DNA from: Rikenella microfusus DSM 15922
GTDB lineage: Bacteria > Bacteroidota > Bacteroidia > Bacteroidales > Rikenellaceae
Direction: 5' to 3'
NCBI RefSeq assembly: GCF_000427365.1
Contig: NZ_KE386488.1
Coordinates: forward strand, 744,001-808,000
Length of the DNA: 64,000 bases
Below are positions 62,712-64,000 of this stretch, piece after piece (the stretch's first letter is position 1; each line of letters opens with the position of its first letter). A program made the position numbers and the translations under genes. A model generated the notes under the pieces. The model did not search any database and was not told where the DNA came from. It saw only the letters and a list, made by a program, of their open reading frames with translations.

Positions 62712-62733
62712 TTTTGCTCGATTTCCCGTCCGC

Positions 62734-64000
62734 TCAGACGGGTTCGCCCCGCAGGTCGTAATCGTCGGCCGAGACGATGCGCACGGTGAGAAATGTCCCG
62801 GCACGCAGGGCTGTCCCGGCGGGAACCAGTACCTCCTGATCGACTTCGGGCGAATCGTACTGGGTACGTCCCACCCAGAAATCCCCTTCGCGCCGGTCGA
62901 CGATAATTTTCTGAACAGTGCCTACCAGCCGCTCGTTGGCAGTCCGGGCGATGTCGCGCTGGAGTTCCATAACGGCTTCCGCCCGTTCTTCCTTGACCTG
63001 CGGCGGCACATCGTCCGTGAGTTCCGAGGCAGAGTAGGTACCCTCCTCTTCGGAATAAGGGAATACGCCGAGGCGGTCGAACCGGGCTTCCGTCACGAAG
63101 TCGAGCAGCTCGCGGAAATCCTGCTCCGTTTCGCCCGGATAGCCGACTAGAAGGGTCGTCCGCAGGGCGATATCGGGGATCTGGCGACGCAACTCCTCCA
63201 CCAGCCGTACGGTTTCGGCTTTGCCGAGGCCGCGGCGCATGGAGCGCAGCATCCGGTCGCTGATGTGCTGGAGCGGGATGTCGAGGTATTTGCAGATTTT
63301 CGGTTCGTCGCGCATCGCTTCGATCACGTCCAGCGGGAAGTGGGCCGGATAGGCGTAGTGGAGCCGCACCCACTCGATGCCGTCGATTCGGCACAGCGCC
63401 CTCAGCAGTTCTCCCAACCGGCGTTTACCGTACAGGTCGAGGCCGTAATAGGTGGTGTCCTGCGCGATGACGATCAGCTCCCTGACCCCTTTGGCGGCCA
63501 GGGCCTCGGCTTCCGCGAGCAGCTCCTCGAACGGTACCGAGACATGCCGGCCGCGGATCAGCGGGATGGCGCAGTAGCCGCATCCCCAGTTGCATCCTTC
63601 GGATATTTTCAGGTAAGCGTAGTGTTTCGGCGTGGTGAGCCTGCGTTCGCCCCTGAGTTCGTCGCGGTAACGTTCGCCGACGGTACGGAGAATGTCTTTC
63701 AGGTTGTTTACGCCGAAAAATTCGTCCACTTCGGGAATCTCTTCGCGCAGTTCGTCGCGGTAGCGTTCGCTGAGACAGCCCATCACGAACAGGTGGTCGA
63801 TGTCGCCGGCTTCGCGGGCGGCGGCGAAACGCAGGATGGTGTCGATGGATTCCTGCTTGGCGTCTCCGATAAAACCGCAGGTATTGACGACCACGATTTT
63901 GGCGTCGGTCGAGTCGTTGTCGTACTCCACTTCCCAGTTCGGGCCGAGCTGCCCGGCGAGGTGTTCGGAATCGACGATGTTTTTGGCGCACCCGAGGGTG
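62734..64000 (-). CDS. rimO: Ribosomal protein uS12 methylthiotransferase RimO, 5' end outside the window
   Basis: Partial gene of at least 422 aa. The reading frame stays open to the window edge with TLGCAKNIVDSEHLAGQLG, the RimO UPF0004 start, so only the first few residues are missing. Radical-SAM motif EGCNWGCGYCAIPLIRG; Asp/Glu-rich DIPLQHISDRMLRSM; TRAM domain at the C-terminus (about 340-420). It methylthiolates Asp88 of ribosomal protein uS12. The GTG at 63930 is internal, not the start. Confidence 0.95.
   Translation of the reverse strand, partial: TLGCAKNIVDSEHLAGQLGPNWEVEYDNDSTDAKIVVVNTCGFIGDAKQESIDTILRFAAAREAGDIDHLFVMGCLSERYRDELREEIPEVDEFFGVNNLKDILRTVGERYRDELRGERRLTTPKHYAYLKISEGCNWGCGYCAIPLIRGRHVSVPFEELLAEAEALAAKGVRELIVIAQDTTYYGLDLYGKRRLGELLRALCRIDGIEWVRLHYAYPAHFPLDVIEAMRDEPKICKYLDIPLQHISDRMLRSMRRGLGKAETVRLVEELRRQIPDIALRTTLLVGYPGETEQDFRELLDFVTEARFDRLGVFPYSEEEGTYSASELTDDVPPQVKEERAEAVMELQRDIARTANERLVGTVQKIIVDRREGDFWVGRTQYDSPEVDQEVLVPAGTALRAGTFLTVRIVSADDYDLRGEPV

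Noticed and set aside
1-64000. Long opposite-strand open frames over most genes (for example 4489-6105, 12414-14855, 40179-42005)
   Set aside because: Typical shadow frames in high-GC coding DNA; they lack domains and the true genes are clear on the other strand.

Overview
The window is a chromosomal segment of a high-GC Bacteroidales, most likely Rikenellaceae (Alistipes-like). The evidence is the Bacteroidetes-type -7 box TANNTTTG in front of many genes, the L28-L33-DUF4295 operon, DUF2723, GH92, YitT and 7TM-HD proteins, RNase Y next to zapA, and starts that lack Shine-Dalgarno sequences. The genus is inferred; the phylum and order are well supported. No rRNA, CRISPR array, transposase or intact prophage is visible.

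Layout. 0-3 kb: tRNA(CAU), a HAD phosphatase and uvrC. 3.4-8.1 kb: a sugar epimerase, an ArnT-like transferase, a LAB_N membrane protein and a DPM1-like GT2, which look like a lipid-linked sugar pathway for envelope glycolipid. 8-16.6 kb: a zinc-ribbon membrane protein, tsaB, an HlyD/MacA adaptor, dxs, an OmpA lipoprotein, pyrH and frr. 16.6-25.5 kb: a NapH-like ferredoxin, aminopeptidase P, plsY, a TlpA-like thioredoxin protein, a small lipoprotein rich in O-glycosylation sequons, miaB and a nitroreductase diverging from an AraC regulator. 26.8-38.9 kb: YitT, a c-di-AMP phosphodiesterase-like 7TM-HD protein, DUF2723, GH92 mannosidase, an epimerase and the small ribosomal operon. 39-48.9 kb: purF, TetR, a four-gene cassette (zinc ribbon, lipoprotein, M15 peptidase, NUDIX) and an uncharacterised DUF2589 locus beside a LytTR regulator. 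49-57.5 kb: Wzz, an EamA transporter, dprA, a degenerate ScdA/hemerythrin-like protein with a LuxR regulator, then rfbC, a 3,4-ketoisomerase-like cupin, rfbA and a UDP-sugar dehydrogenase for surface polysaccharide. 57.8-64 kb: a choloylglycine-hydrolase-family enzyme, RNase Y, a candidate 6S RNA, zapA, a ZapB-like coiled coil and rimO, which runs off the window.

The most unusual signal lies between the genes. Seven intergenic islands (about 3.0, 6.3, 11.8, 18.1, 36, 44.9 and 61 kb) hold GC-rich modules of about 80-250 bp. I call them A to E. They occur in different combinations and orientations, and most junctions carry a degenerate palindrome close to TTAACCGTACGGTTAA. One module carries a hairpin whose two arms change together between copies, and in two islands a second module sits inside that hairpin's loop. 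I know of no named family that matches. A separate 394-bp element with inverted terminal repeats separates rfbC from the ketoisomerase gene.
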